DNA from: Pseudomonas anguilliseptica | GTDB lineage: Bacteria > Pseudomonadota > Gammaproteobacteria > Pseudomonadales > Pseudomonadaceae | Assembly: GCF_900105355.1 (NCBI RefSeq) | Contig: NZ_FNSC01000001.1 | Span: forward strand, 2,170,001-2,234,000 | Length of the DNA stretch: 64,000 nucleotides | Direction of reading: 5' to 3' | Shown: positions 46,049 through 55,053 of the stretch, in pieces | How positions within the stretch are numbered: position 1 is the first letter of the stretch | How the letters are laid out: each line of letters begins with the position of its first letter | Notes under the pieces: model-generated | What the model was told of the DNA's origin: nothing | The model's input: only the letters and a program-made list of their open reading frames with translations | The model's database searches: none | Program-made: the position numbers and the translations under genes

Positions 46049-46080
46049 AAAAGCCCGGCACTCAGCCGGGCTTTTGTTTA
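46049..46080. terminator. bidirectional terminator between yitT-like gene and ilvD
   Basis: An 11-bp stem (AAAAGCCCGGC and its complement) around ACTCA has a T-run on one side and an A-run on the other, so it can serve both convergent genes. Confidence 0.9.
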
Positions 46081-46091
46081 CAGCGACTGGC

Positions 46092-47939
46092 TTAGGGCAC
46101 CAGTTTTTCCAGCAACGCCTTATCGCGCACCGCGCCCTTGTCGGCGCTGGTGGCGAGCAGGGCGTAGGCCTTGAGCGCTGTGGTGACTTTGCGCGGGCGT
46201 ACTTCCACCTGCTTCCAACCTTTCTTGTCCTGTTCCGCGCGGCGTGCGGCCAGCTCTTCATCGCTGATCAGCAGGTTGATTGAGCGCTCGTGGATATTGA
46301 TCAGGATCTTGTCGCCTTCGCGCACCAGGCCGATGGCGCCACCGGCAGCGGCTTCCGGGGAAGCATGGCCGATGGACAGGCCCGAGGTGCCGCCGGAGAA
46401 GCGGCCGTCGGTGAGCAGGGCGCAGGCTTTGCCCAGGCCTTTGGATTTCAGGTACGAAGTCGGGTAGAGCATTTCCTGCATGCCCGGGCCGCCTTTCGGA
46501 CCTTCGTAGCGGATGATGACGATGTCACCGGCCTGCACTTCGTCGGCGAGGATGCCGCGCACGGCGCTGTCCTGGCTTTCGAAAATTTTCGCGCTGCCTT
46601 CGAAGACGTGGATGGACTCATCGACACCGGCGGTTTTCACCACGCAGCCGTCGAGGGCGATATTGCCGTAGAGCACGGCCAGGCCGCCTTCTTGCGAATA
46701 CGCATGCTCGACGCTGCGGATGCAGCCGTTTTCACGGTCGTCATCCGCGGTGTCCCAGCGGGTGCTCTGGCTGAACGCGGTCTGCGTCGGGATGCCAGCC
46801 GGGCCTGCGCGGAAGAAGGTGTGTACGGCCTCATCGTCGGTCTGGGTGATGTCCCATTTGGCAATGGCCTCGGCCATGGACTTGCTGTGTACTGTCGGCA
46901 GGTCGGTGTGCAGCAGGCCGCCACGGGCCAGGGAGCCGAGGATGGAGAAGATGCCACCAGCGCGGTGCACGTCTTCCATATGGTACTTTTGGATGTTCGG
47001 CGCGACTTTGCACAGCTGCGGAACCTTGCGCGACAGGCGGTCGATATCGCGCAGGTCGAAATCGACTTCGCCTTCCTGGGCGGCGGCCAGCAGGTGCAGG
47101 ATGGTGTTGGTCGAACCACCCATGGCGATGTCCAGAGTCATGGCGTTCTCGAACGCCTTGAAGTTGGCGATGTTGCGCGGCAGCACCGACTCGTCACCTT
47201 CACCGTAGTAGCGCTTGCACAGCTCGACAGCAGTGCGCCCGGCTTGCAGGAACAGCTGTTCGCGGTCGCTGTGGGTGGCCAGGGTCGAACCGTTGCCCGG
47301 CAGGGCCAGGCCCAAGGCTTCCATTAGGCAGTTCATCGAGTTAGCGGTAAACATGCCGGAGCAGCTGCCGCAGGTCGGGCAGGCGCTGCGTTCATACTCG
47401 GCGACTTTCTCGTCACTGGCCGAATCGTCGGCGGCGATCACCATGGCGTCGACCAGGTCCAGGCCGTGGCTGGCCAGCTTGGTTTTACCGGCTTCCATCG
47501 GCCCGCCGGAGACGAAGATCACCGGGATGTTCAGGCGCAAGGAGGCCAGCAGCATGCCGGGGGTGATCTTGTCGCAGTTACTGATGCAGACAATGGCGTC
47601 GGCGCAGTGGGCGTTGACCATGTATTCCACGGAGTCGGCGATAATCTCGCGACTCGGCAGCGAATAGAGCATGCCGTCGTGGCCCATGGCGATGCCGTCG
47701 TCGACCGCGATGGTGTTGAATTCCTTGGCCACGCCGCCGTGTTTCTCGATCTCGCGGGCCACCAGCTGGCCCATGTCCTTCAGGTGCACGTGGCCGGGCA
47801 CGAACTGGGTGAAGGAGTTGGCGATGGCGATGATCGGCTTCTTGAAGTCTTCGTCCTTCATCCCTGTGGCGCGCCACAGGGCGCGGGCGCCGGCCATATT
47901 GCGGCCGTGGGTGGAGGTCTTCGAGCGGTAGTCAGGCAT
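46092..47939 (-). CDS. ilvD: dihydroxyacid dehydratase
   Basis: Encodes 615 residues from the ATG at 47939 ([20 protein letters not shown]); AGGA lies upstream and an earlier frame extension is not family-like. Iron-sulfur cysteines are in [12 protein letters not shown] and [17 protein letters not shown]. It catalyses the third step of valine and isoleucine synthesis, downstream of IlvA. Confidence 0.97.
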   Translation of the reverse strand: MPDYRSKTSTHGRNMAGARALWRATGMKDEDFKKPIIAIANSFTQFVPGHVHLKDMGQLVAREIEKHGGVAKEFNTIAVDDGIAMGHDGMLYSLPSREIIADSVEYMVNAHCADAIVCISNCDKITPGMLLASLRLNIPVIFVSGGPMEAGKTKLASHGLDLVDAMVIAADDSASDEKVAEYERSACPTCGSCSGMFTANSMNCLMEALGLALPGNGSTLATHSDREQLFLQAGRTAVELCKRYYGEGDESVLPRNIANFKAFENAMTLDIAMGGSTNTILHLLAAAQEGEVDFDLRDIDRLSRKVPQLCKVAPNIQKYHMEDVHRAGGIFSILGSLARGGLLHTDLPTVHSKSMAEAIAKWDITQTDDEAVHTFFRAGPAGIPTQTAFSQSTRWDTADDDRENGCIRSVEHAYSQEGGLAVLYGNIALDGCVVKTAGVDESIHVFEGSAKIFESQDSAVRGILADEVQAGDIVIIRYEGPKGGPGMQEMLYPTSYLKSKGLGKACALLTDGRFSGGTSGLSIGHASPEAAAGGAIGLVREGDKILINIHERSINLLISDEELAARRAEQDKKGWKQVEVRPRKVTTALKAYALLATSADKGAVRDKALLEKLVP

Positions 47940-48378
47940 GGCGGTCAATCCTGCAAAGGCTATTCAGGTCACGCGTGCACAGGCGATAACGCTGTGCGGG
48001 CAACGGGCTGTTGATGCGTATGTTGAGCCGGGTTCAGGCCCAAGGCAAACGCAAGTGCGCATTTGTCGGGCCGGGGCGCTGCCTGGCGCGGGGTGGGCGC
48101 TGGCGTGGCTGGGCTACAAGTCCGCCTAGGATATGGCAGGAGAATGCCGATTCTAATCGCAGGTGCCTCGGGGCGAAAGGCCAGGTGGTGGCGCGGTGCG
48201 CGCAGGGGCAAGCATTTCTGTGCGCGGGCGCGCGAAAGACCGCTCGGTCATCAAAGGTTCATCGGCATCGCCGCGGCTGTCATGTCTGCGCAATCAGGAC
48301 GCGCTGGTATAGGCCAGCGTGAGGCAAGCCTGCCGTCTGTCTCGGCCAACCTTATCTACAACAATCTAAGGAAGCGAC
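47940..48378 (+). other. 439-base gap upstream of the phosphodiesterase gene
   Basis: No gene is supported. The region is GC-rich with runs of GGCGCGGGC. One half of a PHO box (CTGTCAT at 48277-48283) lies about 95 bases before the next start, but the second half-site is poor. A weak AAGGAAGC ribosome site precedes the next ATG. Confidence 0.4.
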
Positions 48379-50256
48379 ATGACTGCAACGAAAACCGTGG
48401 GGGGCCTATTGGCGTTTACCGCCGCCAGCCTGCTGACCGCCCAGGCCGAAGCCGGCAACAACAAGGTGCTGTTCTTCGGCATCGATGGCTTTAAGGCCGA
48501 TGCCATTGCAAGTGCGCACATGGTCAACCTGGAGCGTTTGATTGCCGATGGCGTGTACACCGACGGCGGTTGGGCACCGGATACCTCGATGAGTGGTCCC
48601 GGCTGGTCGACCCTATTTATGGGGGTGGAGCGCGACAAGCACGGGGTGCGTGACAACAGCTTTGCCGGCAAGAACTACGGCCAGTATCCGCACTTTCTCA
48701 GTCTGGTCGAGCAGCGTAAACCGCAGCTGGTTACTGCCTATGCCTACAACTGGGAGCCCCTGTACAGCCAGATGCAACCACAGGCTGACCTCAAGTTTGA
48801 CGGCCCGGAAGCCAACGACCCGGTGTTGTTCGCCCAGGCCGAAGACTGGCTGCGTAACCGTGCCGACCTCGATGTGCTCAGCACTTATTTCTATGGCGTC
48901 GACGAGGCTGGCCACGGCTATGGCTTTCATTCCGATACGCCACAGTACATCCAGGCCATGGACCGTGCCGACGCCGAGCTTGGTCGGCTTTTGCAGGCCA
49001 TTGAGGCGCGGCCCAGCTACGCTGAGGAAAACTGGCTGATCATCGTAAGCACTGACCACGGTGGCTCCAGCACCGGGCATGGCGGCAACCGCCCGGAGCA
49101 CCGTAAGGTCGCGGTGGTGATGAGCGGTGCCGGGATTCCGGCCCTGGGGCGCAACACGCTGCGTGAACCGCTGCGCCAGGTCGATGTGCTGCCGACGCTG
49201 TTCGAGCACCTAGGGGTGTCGACTCAGGGGTTGGACCTCGACGGCCGCTCGCGGCTACACCCACAAGCCCGCACATTCGCCTTCGGTCAGAACCTTCTGG
49301 GCAACCCGGGCGCCGAGTACGGTGTGGCCCACAGCGACCTCGACTATGACCCTGACATCGCCGGTTGGACCAAGGGTGGCCTACAGACGGTGATGCACTA
49401 CGGTGCGCGCGCTGAGCTGCCGAGTGGCCAGGGGCAGTTGTTCGTCGGTCAGGGCAAGGGTTCGCTGACCCAGCGCATCGAACTGCCGGCCGACGCCGCA
49501 GGGCGACCGTTCCTGCTCAATGCGCAACTAGGCGCCAGCGCAGGCAGCCGCCATGACGCTCGGGTACTGTTGCGTTTTCGCAGCGAGCAGAAACGCAGTT
49601 CGCTGTACTGGAATGACGACACTGGGTATTTCTTCGCCGGTGATCAGTACTACCGCTATAACTACCGCAGCGACCGTGTCGATCCGGGTTATCCCAAGCC
49701 GATTGCCGGCAATTGGATCGGTCTCGATGGCTTCGCCGGCGGCGCCCGCGATATCGATGCGGCGTTCAACGCCGGCAACGGTAAGGCCTACTTCTTCAAG
49801 GGCGAGCAGTATGTGCGCTTCGATATCGCCAATGATCGGGTCGACAGTGGCTACCCGAAGCCAATCGTAGGTAACTGGCCGGGGCTTGAGCGTCTGGCGG
49901 GTGGCGCGCGCGACCTCGACGACGTGCTTGAGGTCAACGGTTCCAAGCTGTATTTCTTCAAGGACGGCGAGTATGTGCGCTATAACTTGAGTCTGGGCGA
50001 CAAAGCTGACAAGAACTATCCGCTGAACCTCTCCGGAGCTACTTGGTCCGGGGTGCAGCAGTGGCCGCTGGGTATCAGTGCGGCGGTCAAGCGCAACAGT
50101 GGCGTGGCTTATCTGTTCAATGGCGGCGAATACATCCGCTACAACCTGATTACCGATAAGGCCGAGAGCGGCTACCCCAAGGCGGTGACCGCCAGCACCT
50201 GGCCCGGGCTAGATGCGTTCCGCGACGTCGGGCGTTTTTCGCCACTGTGCCGTTGA
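48379..50256 (+). CDS. secreted type I phosphodiesterase with inserted hemopexin propeller
   Basis: Encodes 625 residues. A signal peptide (GLLAFTAASLLTAQAEA) precedes an alkaline-phosphatase-superfamily domain (about 28-300) with FFGIDGFKADAI, the nucleophile region MSGPGWSTLFMGVERDKHGV, DEAGHGYGFH and STDHGGSSTGHGG metal-ligand motifs, as in nucleotide pyrophosphatase/phosphodiesterases. Residues about 305-402 begin a beta-sandwich domain, then residues about 405-616 hold four hemopexin-like repeats (each with YFFK/YLFN...EYVRYN or similar and GYPKPI). The C terminus ends abruptly at FSPLCR; the following bases in another frame encode the missing last strands of the sandwich, so the gene may carry a one-base deletion (see tail feature). 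A four-repeat set would form a full propeller. Confidence 0.85.
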   Translation: MTATKTVGGLLAFTAASLLTAQAEAGNNKVLFFGIDGFKADAIASAHMVNLERLIADGVYTDGGWAPDTSMSGPGWSTLFMGVERDKHGVRDNSFAGKNYGQYPHFLSLVEQRKPQLVTAYAYNWEPLYSQMQPQADLKFDGPEANDPVLFAQAEDWLRNRADLDVLSTYFYGVDEAGHGYGFHSDTPQYIQAMDRADAELGRLLQAIEARPSYAEENWLIIVSTDHGGSSTGHGGNRPEHRKVAVVMSGAGIPALGRNTLREPLRQVDVLPTLFEHLGVSTQGLDLDGRSRLHPQARTFAFGQNLLGNPGAEYGVAHSDLDYDPDIAGWTKGGLQTVMHYGARAELPSGQGQLFVGQGKGSLTQRIELPADAAGRPFLLNAQLGASAGSRHDARVLLRFRSEQKRSSLYWNDDTGYFFAGDQYYRYNYRSDRVDPGYPKPIAGNWIGLDGFAGGARDIDAAFNAGNGKAYFFKGEQYVRFDIANDRVDSGYPKPIVGNWPGLERLAGGARDLDDVLEVNGSKLYFFKDGEYVRYNLSLGDKADKNYPLNLSGATWSGVQQWPLGISAAVKRNSGVAYLFNGGEYIRYNLITDKAESGYPKAVTASTWPGLDAFRDVGRFSPLCR

Positions 50257-50408
50257 GTACTGCCGAGCGGGACGGCCAGTTGCTCAGCCGTGAGCTCTAC
50301 GGCAGCGTGCCGGCCGGGGCGACTTCGGTGGAAGTAGAGTTGCGCTTCGAGACGTCGGGCAGTAACGGCTTTCCCTTCGCCGATGAACTCAGCCTGCGGA
50401 TTTACTGA
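50236..50408 (+). pseudogene. out-of-frame C-terminal end of the phosphodiesterase
   Basis: The frame one base away from the phosphodiesterase reads VPLSTAERDGQLLSRELYGS, VPAGATSVEVELRF, ETSGSNGFPFADELSLRIY and then stops. This pattern matches the end of jelly-roll domains that the gene begins at residues 305-402. Adding one T to the T5 run at 50235-50239 would join the two frames into about 676 residues. The bases after the ORF's stop have no separate start codon or ribosome site. Confidence 0.7.
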
Positions 50409-50412
50409 GACG

Positions 50413-50442
50413 AGGCCCCGGCAACCTGGGTTGTCGGGGCCT
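50413..50442. terminator. terminator between phosphodiesterase and permease genes
   Basis: A stem of AGGCCCCG-GCAA with its near-complement encloses CCTGGG (one G-T pair). It lies between convergent genes. The T-run is weak on either strand. Confidence 0.6.
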
Positions 50443-50444
50443 AC

Positions 50445-51293
50445 TTATAGCTCTTCGATACCGCGCATGCGTTCGGCGCGGCGGCGCAGCAGTTCGATGG
50501 TCACCAGCAGGGCGATGGACACCAGAATCAGCAGGGTGGCAATGGCCAGGATGCTCGGGTTGATCTGCTCGCGCAGGCCCGAGAACATCTGCCGGGGGAT
50601 GGTGCGTTGCTGTGGACCGGCCATAAACAGGATCACCACCACCTCGTCGAACGAGGTGATAAAGGCGAACAGCGCGCCGGAAATCACCCCAGGACGGATC
50701 AGCGGCATGATGATGTCGAAGAACACTCGCAGCGGCGTGGCGCCCAGGTTCAGCGCGGCGCGGGCCAGGCTGTAGTCGAAGCCGGTGAGGGTGGCGGTGA
50801 CGGTGATGATCACGAACGGCGTGCCCAACGCCGCGTGGGCGATGATCCCCCCGAGGTAATTGCCGGCCAGGCCGAGGTCTGAATAGAAGAACATCCCGGC
50901 GGCGGTGATGATCAGCGGCACGATCATCGGCGACAGCAGCAGGGCGGTGATCAGCCTGCGCATTGGCATATCGTCGCGGGCCAGGCCGACCGCAGCACAG
51001 GTACCGAGCACGGTGGCAATCAGAGTGGCGAAGATACCGATCAGAAAGCTGTTCTTGATCGCCAGCAGCCATTTGTCGTCACTGAAGATGGCGCTGTACC
51101 AGCGCAGTGAGTAGGCCTCGGGCTGCAGGGTGAGCATGCCTTCGGTAAAGCTGAAGAACGGCTCAACGTTGAACGACAGCGGGATGATCACCAGGATCGG
51201 CAGGATCAGAAACAGCAGCACCAGCCAGGAGCTGGTCTTCAAGAACCAGGCGCCGAGGTGATGCCAGAAGCCGTAGTAGGCGGGAATCTTCAT
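50445..51293 (-). CDS. polyamine-type ABC transporter permease (PotC-like)
   Basis: Encodes 282 residues from the ATG at 51293, after AAGGA. Six membrane helices and an EAA-type loop (LARAALNLGATPLRVFFDII) fit the PotC/PotI class. It is the last gene of a four-gene transporter operon whose ATPase gene is damaged. Confidence 0.88.
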   Translation of the reverse strand: MKIPAYYGFWHHLGAWFLKTSSWLVLLFLILPILVIIPLSFNVEPFFSFTEGMLTLQPEAYSLRWYSAIFSDDKWLLAIKNSFLIGIFATLIATVLGTCAAVGLARDDMPMRRLITALLLSPMIVPLIITAAGMFFYSDLGLAGNYLGGIIAHAALGTPFVIITVTATLTGFDYSLARAALNLGATPLRVFFDIIMPLIRPGVISGALFAFITSFDEVVVILFMAGPQQRTIPRQMFSGLREQINPSILAIATLLILVSIALLVTIELLRRRAERMRGIEEL

Positions 51294-51303
51294 TGTCTGT
51301 TCC

Positions 51304-52536
51304 TTAGCCCAGTTTGATATTGCTGGCGCCGACAAAGCGGTCGTACAGCCAGTACAGCAGCAGTATCAGGCCGAGCAGCAGGGAGCCCAGTGCGGCGGCT
51401 AGTTCCCAGTTGTTCGAGCGCTGCATATGGAAGGCGATGATGTTGCTGATCATCTGCCCATCGGTGCCGCCGACCAGCGCCGGGGTGATGTAGTAGCCGA
51501 CCGAGATGATAAATACCAGCAGCGCGCCGGCACTCAGACCCGGCAGGGTCATCGGGAAGTAGATGCGCAGAAATGCCGGAATCGGCCGCGCGCCCAGTGA
51601 CAGCGCTGCGCGCAGATAACTGGGGTCGATGCCGCGCATCACGCTATACAGCGGCAGAATCATAAACGGCAGCAGGATATGGGTCATCGCCACCACCGTG
51701 GCGAACGAGGTATAGAGCATCTCGATGGGTTGGCCGATCACGCCGATGCCGAGCAGGAAGGAGTTGATCACCCCGTTGGTCTGCAGCAGGGCGATCCAGG
51801 CCGTGGTGCGCACCAGCAGCGACGTCCAGAACGGCAGCAGTACCAGTACCAGTAGCAGGTTGGCGCGGTTCTCCGGCAGGCCGGCCAAGTAGTAGGCCAG
51901 CGGGTAGCCGAGCAGCGCGCAGAAAAGCGTGATGACCAGCGCCATGCTCAGGGTCTTGCTGTACAGCTGCAGGTAGATCTGTGTGTCTTCGCGCACCTGA
52001 ATACCCTGCTCGGGATGCAGTTCCAGGTCGAGTGCAGTCAGGTAGTAGTCATAGGTATAGGGTTTGCCCGCGCGCTGGATGGCATACCAGATTTGCGGCT
52101 TGCTCCAGTTGCGGTGCGACTTGAGCAGGATCTCGGCGCCTTGTTGCGTCAGTCGCTCGTCATTCAGGCGTGAGACTTTGCGGGCGGTGGATTTGACCAC
52201 GCTGGACATGCCCGCCGAGGCGCGGTTGAACTCTTCGGCCAGTTTGCCGGACTGGCGCTCTTTGGCCAGGCCATGCAGCTCCTGGGCGAACACGCTCAGG
52301 GTTTTCTCATTAGGAATCGTTTTGCCGTCCCAGCGTTGCAGCTCGCTCAGGGTCAGCGGAATCAGGGTGGCCACCGTCGGGTGGTGAACGCTGCGCCAGA
52401 GCATGCTGGCAATCGGTGCGACGAAGGTCAGCAGGATAAACACCAGCAGCGGTACGACAAACAGAAAGGCGGTGAGGCGTTTCTTGTTGCGGGCGTTGGA
52501 GGCTTGGCTGGCTTCGGTAGACGTGAGGGAGGACAA
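51304..52536 (-). CDS. polyamine-type ABC transporter permease (PotB-like), long N-terminal loop
   Basis: Encodes 410 residues, longer than typical PotB (about 280-300). A first helix (LTAFLFVVPLLVFILLTFVA) is followed by a roughly 145-residue periplasmic loop (about 45-190) before the remaining helices; the EAA loop is YLRAALSLGARPIPAFLRIY. The start is TTG, after GGAG. The extra loop resembles those in a subclass of spermidine/putrescine permeases. Confidence 0.85.
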   Translation of the reverse strand: MSSLTSTEASQASNARNKKRLTAFLFVVPLLVFILLTFVAPIASMLWRSVHHPTVATLIPLTLSELQRWDGKTIPNEKTLSVFAQELHGLAKERQSGKLAEEFNRASAGMSSVVKSTARKVSRLNDERLTQQGAEILLKSHRNWSKPQIWYAIQRAGKPYTYDYYLTALDLELHPEQGIQVREDTQIYLQLYSKTLSMALVITLFCALLGYPLAYYLAGLPENRANLLLVLVLLPFWTSLLVRTTAWIALLQTNGVINSFLLGIGVIGQPIEMLYTSFATVVAMTHILLPFMILPLYSVMRGIDPSYLRAALSLGARPIPAFLRIYFPMTLPGLSAGALLVFIISVGYYITPALVGGTDGQMISNIIAFHMQRSNNWELAAALGSLLLGLILLLYWLYDRFVGASNIKLG

Positions 52537-52553
52537 GGCGTTACTCCGTAAAT

Positions 52554-52581
52554 CCTGCCCCCTCTCCCGCAGGAGAGGGGG
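52554..52581. terminator. hairpin between binding-protein and permease genes
   Basis: Arms CCTGCCCCCTCTCC and its complement flank a short loop in the gap between the binding protein and first permease. It has no clear T-run and may stabilise the upstream message, raising binding-protein levels. Confidence 0.55.
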
Positions 52582-52590
52582 CAGGGCGGG

Positions 52591-53664
52591 TTACTTCAAC
52601 AGCCACTCGTTGAATTTTTCACCGAGGGATTCGCCGTAGTCAGCCCAGAAGTCCGAACCGGCCTGGATGCCTTTGCTCAGGTGAGCAGTCGGCAGGTGCG
52701 GTGCGGCGCTCTGGTCAGCCAGTGGCATGGAGGATTTGCGGGTTGGGCCGTAGGCCACGTCCGGCATACCGGCCAGTGGAGTGGAGCCGGTGGCGTAGGC
52801 AATAAATTTCAGTGCCAGGTCCTTTTTCGGCGAGCCTTTGACGATGGCCCAGGCATCGAGATCGTAGACGTGGCCGTCCCAGACGATGACGAAGGGTTTT
52901 TTCTCCTGGCGGATGGCGTCATAGAAACGGCCATTGGCCGACTGCACCAGCACCGCGCCGCCATCGTTGAGCAGTTGTGGCGCCTGCGACCAGGAGTCGA
53001 ACCAGACGATGTCCTGCTTGATGGTGTCCAGCTTGGCAAAGGCACGGGCCTGGCCTTCCGGGGTCGACCGCTCGTCATAGACTTCGCCCGGCGGCACGCC
53101 GTCAGCCAGCAAAGCCCATTCCATGTTCACCTGCGGACGTTTGCGCATGGCGCGCTTGCCGGGGATTTTGCTGGTGTCGAAGAAGTCAGCGATGCTCGCG
53201 GCTTTGGTGCCACCGATGGTTTTCTCGTTGTAGGCGAAGACCACCGACCAGACGATATTGCCGACTGCGCACTCGCTGGCTAGGGCTTCGGGAATAAAGT
53301 CTTTAGCGGCCGGAACGCCGTCGATACCGGCCGGCAGGATGTCGCGCGGGATGCTTTCCAGCAGACCTTCGGAGCAGGCGCGCTCAAGGTCGATCACCTC
53401 GAAGTCGACCACGTCCCACTGGATATTGCCAGACTCGACCTGGGCTTTGATCTCGGCCACACCGCCGGTGTAATCCTCGAACAGGACCTTGTTGCCGGTG
53501 TCTTTCATAAACGGGTCGATCACGTGTTTCTGCTGGGCTGCGCCGTAGGCACCGCCCCATGACACGACTGTCAGGGTTTCCTCGGCGCTGGCGGCGAAAC
53601 TTGCTGTGCCTAGCGCGGCGGCGAGGGCGAAGGTGGAAAAGCGGGTGGTCAGTGTTCTAGCCAT
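52591..53664 (-). CDS. polyamine-type ABC transporter substrate-binding protein
   Basis: Encodes 357 residues. The signal peptide ends at AASAE (about residue 27). The mature protein opens LTVVSWGGAYGAAQQKHVID, the pattern of spermidine/putrescine-type (PotD/PotF-related) binding proteins. It lies between the broken ATPase gene and the two permease genes, all in one orientation. Ligand unknown, probably a polyamine or related cation. Confidence 0.88.
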   Translation of the reverse strand: MARTLTTRFSTFALAAALGTASFAASAEETLTVVSWGGAYGAAQQKHVIDPFMKDTGNKVLFEDYTGGVAEIKAQVESGNIQWDVVDFEVIDLERACSEGLLESIPRDILPAGIDGVPAAKDFIPEALASECAVGNIVWSVVFAYNEKTIGGTKAASIADFFDTSKIPGKRAMRKRPQVNMEWALLADGVPPGEVYDERSTPEGQARAFAKLDTIKQDIVWFDSWSQAPQLLNDGGAVLVQSANGRFYDAIRQEKKPFVIVWDGHVYDLDAWAIVKGSPKKDLALKFIAYATGSTPLAGMPDVAYGPTRKSSMPLADQSAAPHLPTAHLSKGIQAGSDFWADYGESLGEKFNEWLLK

Positions 53665-53701
53665 TGCTGTGCTCCATTGCTTCTGCTTCTAGTTATCAGG
53701 G

Positions 53702-54779
53702 TCAGGTTGGTGTGGCGACTGGGCGATCCAGTGCCTGGCTGTCTTGCGGCAGCCAGGCAAGGGCTACTTCTTCCTTGGCACTGAGTTGCGGGGCGCTGCT
53801 GTCATTCATGTTCTTCACCACCAGCTCGGTGCCGTCAGCGGTCTCGAAGTGGTAACGGATGTATTCGCCGACGTAATGCCGGGTGACGAAGCGCGCCATC
53901 ACCTGATTGCCGGTGCTGCCAAGACGCTCGGTAAAACTGAGCTTTTCCGGGCGAATGGACACGGTGGTGGGCTGGCCGATCTCGGTGCAGTTGGCTTTCA
54001 GGGTGCTGACCAGGCCGCCATCCTCCAGGCGCACCTGCACGTTGTCCGCGCCAACGCTTTCGATCACGCCCTTGAGCTTGTTGCTCTCGCCGATAAAGTC
54101 GGCGACGAACAGGTTGGCCGGGCGCTCGTAGAGCACATGGGGCGGCGCGCATTGCTGGACGATGCCGTTGTTGAATACGGCGATGCGGTCGCTCATGGTC
54201 AGCGCTTCGGTCTGGTCGTGGGTCACGTAGATCACGGTAAAGCCGAGCTGCTCGTGCAGGCGCTTGATCTCGAACTGCATCTGCTCGCGCAGCTTCTTGT
54301 CGAGGGCGCCGAGGGGTTCATCCATCAGTACGATGTCGGGGGCGAAGATCAGCGCGCTGGCCAGGGAAGCGGTTGCCGAAATCCAGTAGCTCGACCAGTG
54401 ACAGGTATTCGTCGACCTTGGCGCGAATCACCTCTTTGGGCTGTTTGCGGATCTTCAGCGGGTAGGCCAGGTTTTCGCGCAGGGTCATGTGCGGGAACAG
54501 CGCGTACTGCTGGAATACCATGCCGATATTGCGCTGGTAGGGGGCGATGCTGGTGACTGAGCGGCCGTTGATCAGGATCTCGCCGCTGGTCACGTCCTCG
54601 AACCCGGCGAGCATCATCAGGCAGGTGGTTTTACCCGAGCCGGACGGGCCGAGCAGGGTGATAAATTCGCCCTTGGCCACATCCAGGTTGAAATCCTTGA
54701 CCACCAGATTCTTGTGGTCGTAAGTCTTCTTGACGTTGGTGAATTGCAGGAACGGTTTGTCCCCAGCCAGGTCAGCCAT
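53702..54779 (-). pseudogene. polyamine-type ABC transporter ATPase, frameshifted and missing signature motif
   Basis: Two ORFs in different frames cover the gene. The first (from ATG at 54779) has Walker A GPSGSGKTTCLMML and Q-loop VFQQYALFPHM, then turns to nonsense at FGNRFPGQ-RADLRPRH. The second frame resumes ASALIFAPDIVLMDEPLGAL (Walker B) through the TOBE-type C-terminal domain. The ABC signature LSGGQ and the residues around it are missing. The junction CTGGCCAGG at 54357-54365 fits both frames, as expected if recombination between two such 9-bp copies removed about 38 bases. The protein cannot work as encoded unless the sequence is in error. Confidence 0.85.
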
Positions 54780-55053
54780 ACCCCTCCCCAAATGTGCTCT
54801 GAACAGACAGCAGCTTGTGGCCGTTATCTGAATACTTGAATTCACGCGCCCGCTTCTATGCTGTAACGGGTACTTGTTTGAATGTTCAAGTTACGCAAGC
54901 ACTGTGCCAGTCCGCTGTGGCTCATCGCGGGCGCGGCAGTGCTGGGGGTAAGCCTAGCCCAGGCGCGGGGTTGCGCCAGGCGGGTGTGGGGAGTGGTAAC
55001 AGCGCGGGAGAGAAAGAAGCACCTGCCGACACGCACTCGGCAGGTGCAGGTGC
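54780..55053. other. gap between ATPase pseudogene and rlmI, no supported gene
   Basis: A partly symmetric dyad (ACTTG...CAAGT) occurs near 54870-54890. The plus strand contains a 69-residue frame with a signal-peptide-like start (54882-55091) but no ribosome site and an overlap with rlmI; I do not call it. The rlmI terminator is listed separately. Confidence 0.5.
55008..55047 (-). terminator. Rho-independent terminator of rlmI
   Basis: An 11-bp perfect stem (GCACCTGCCGA and its complement) is followed, on the minus strand, by TTCTTTCTCT. It lies just after the rlmI stop codon. Confidence 0.85.
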
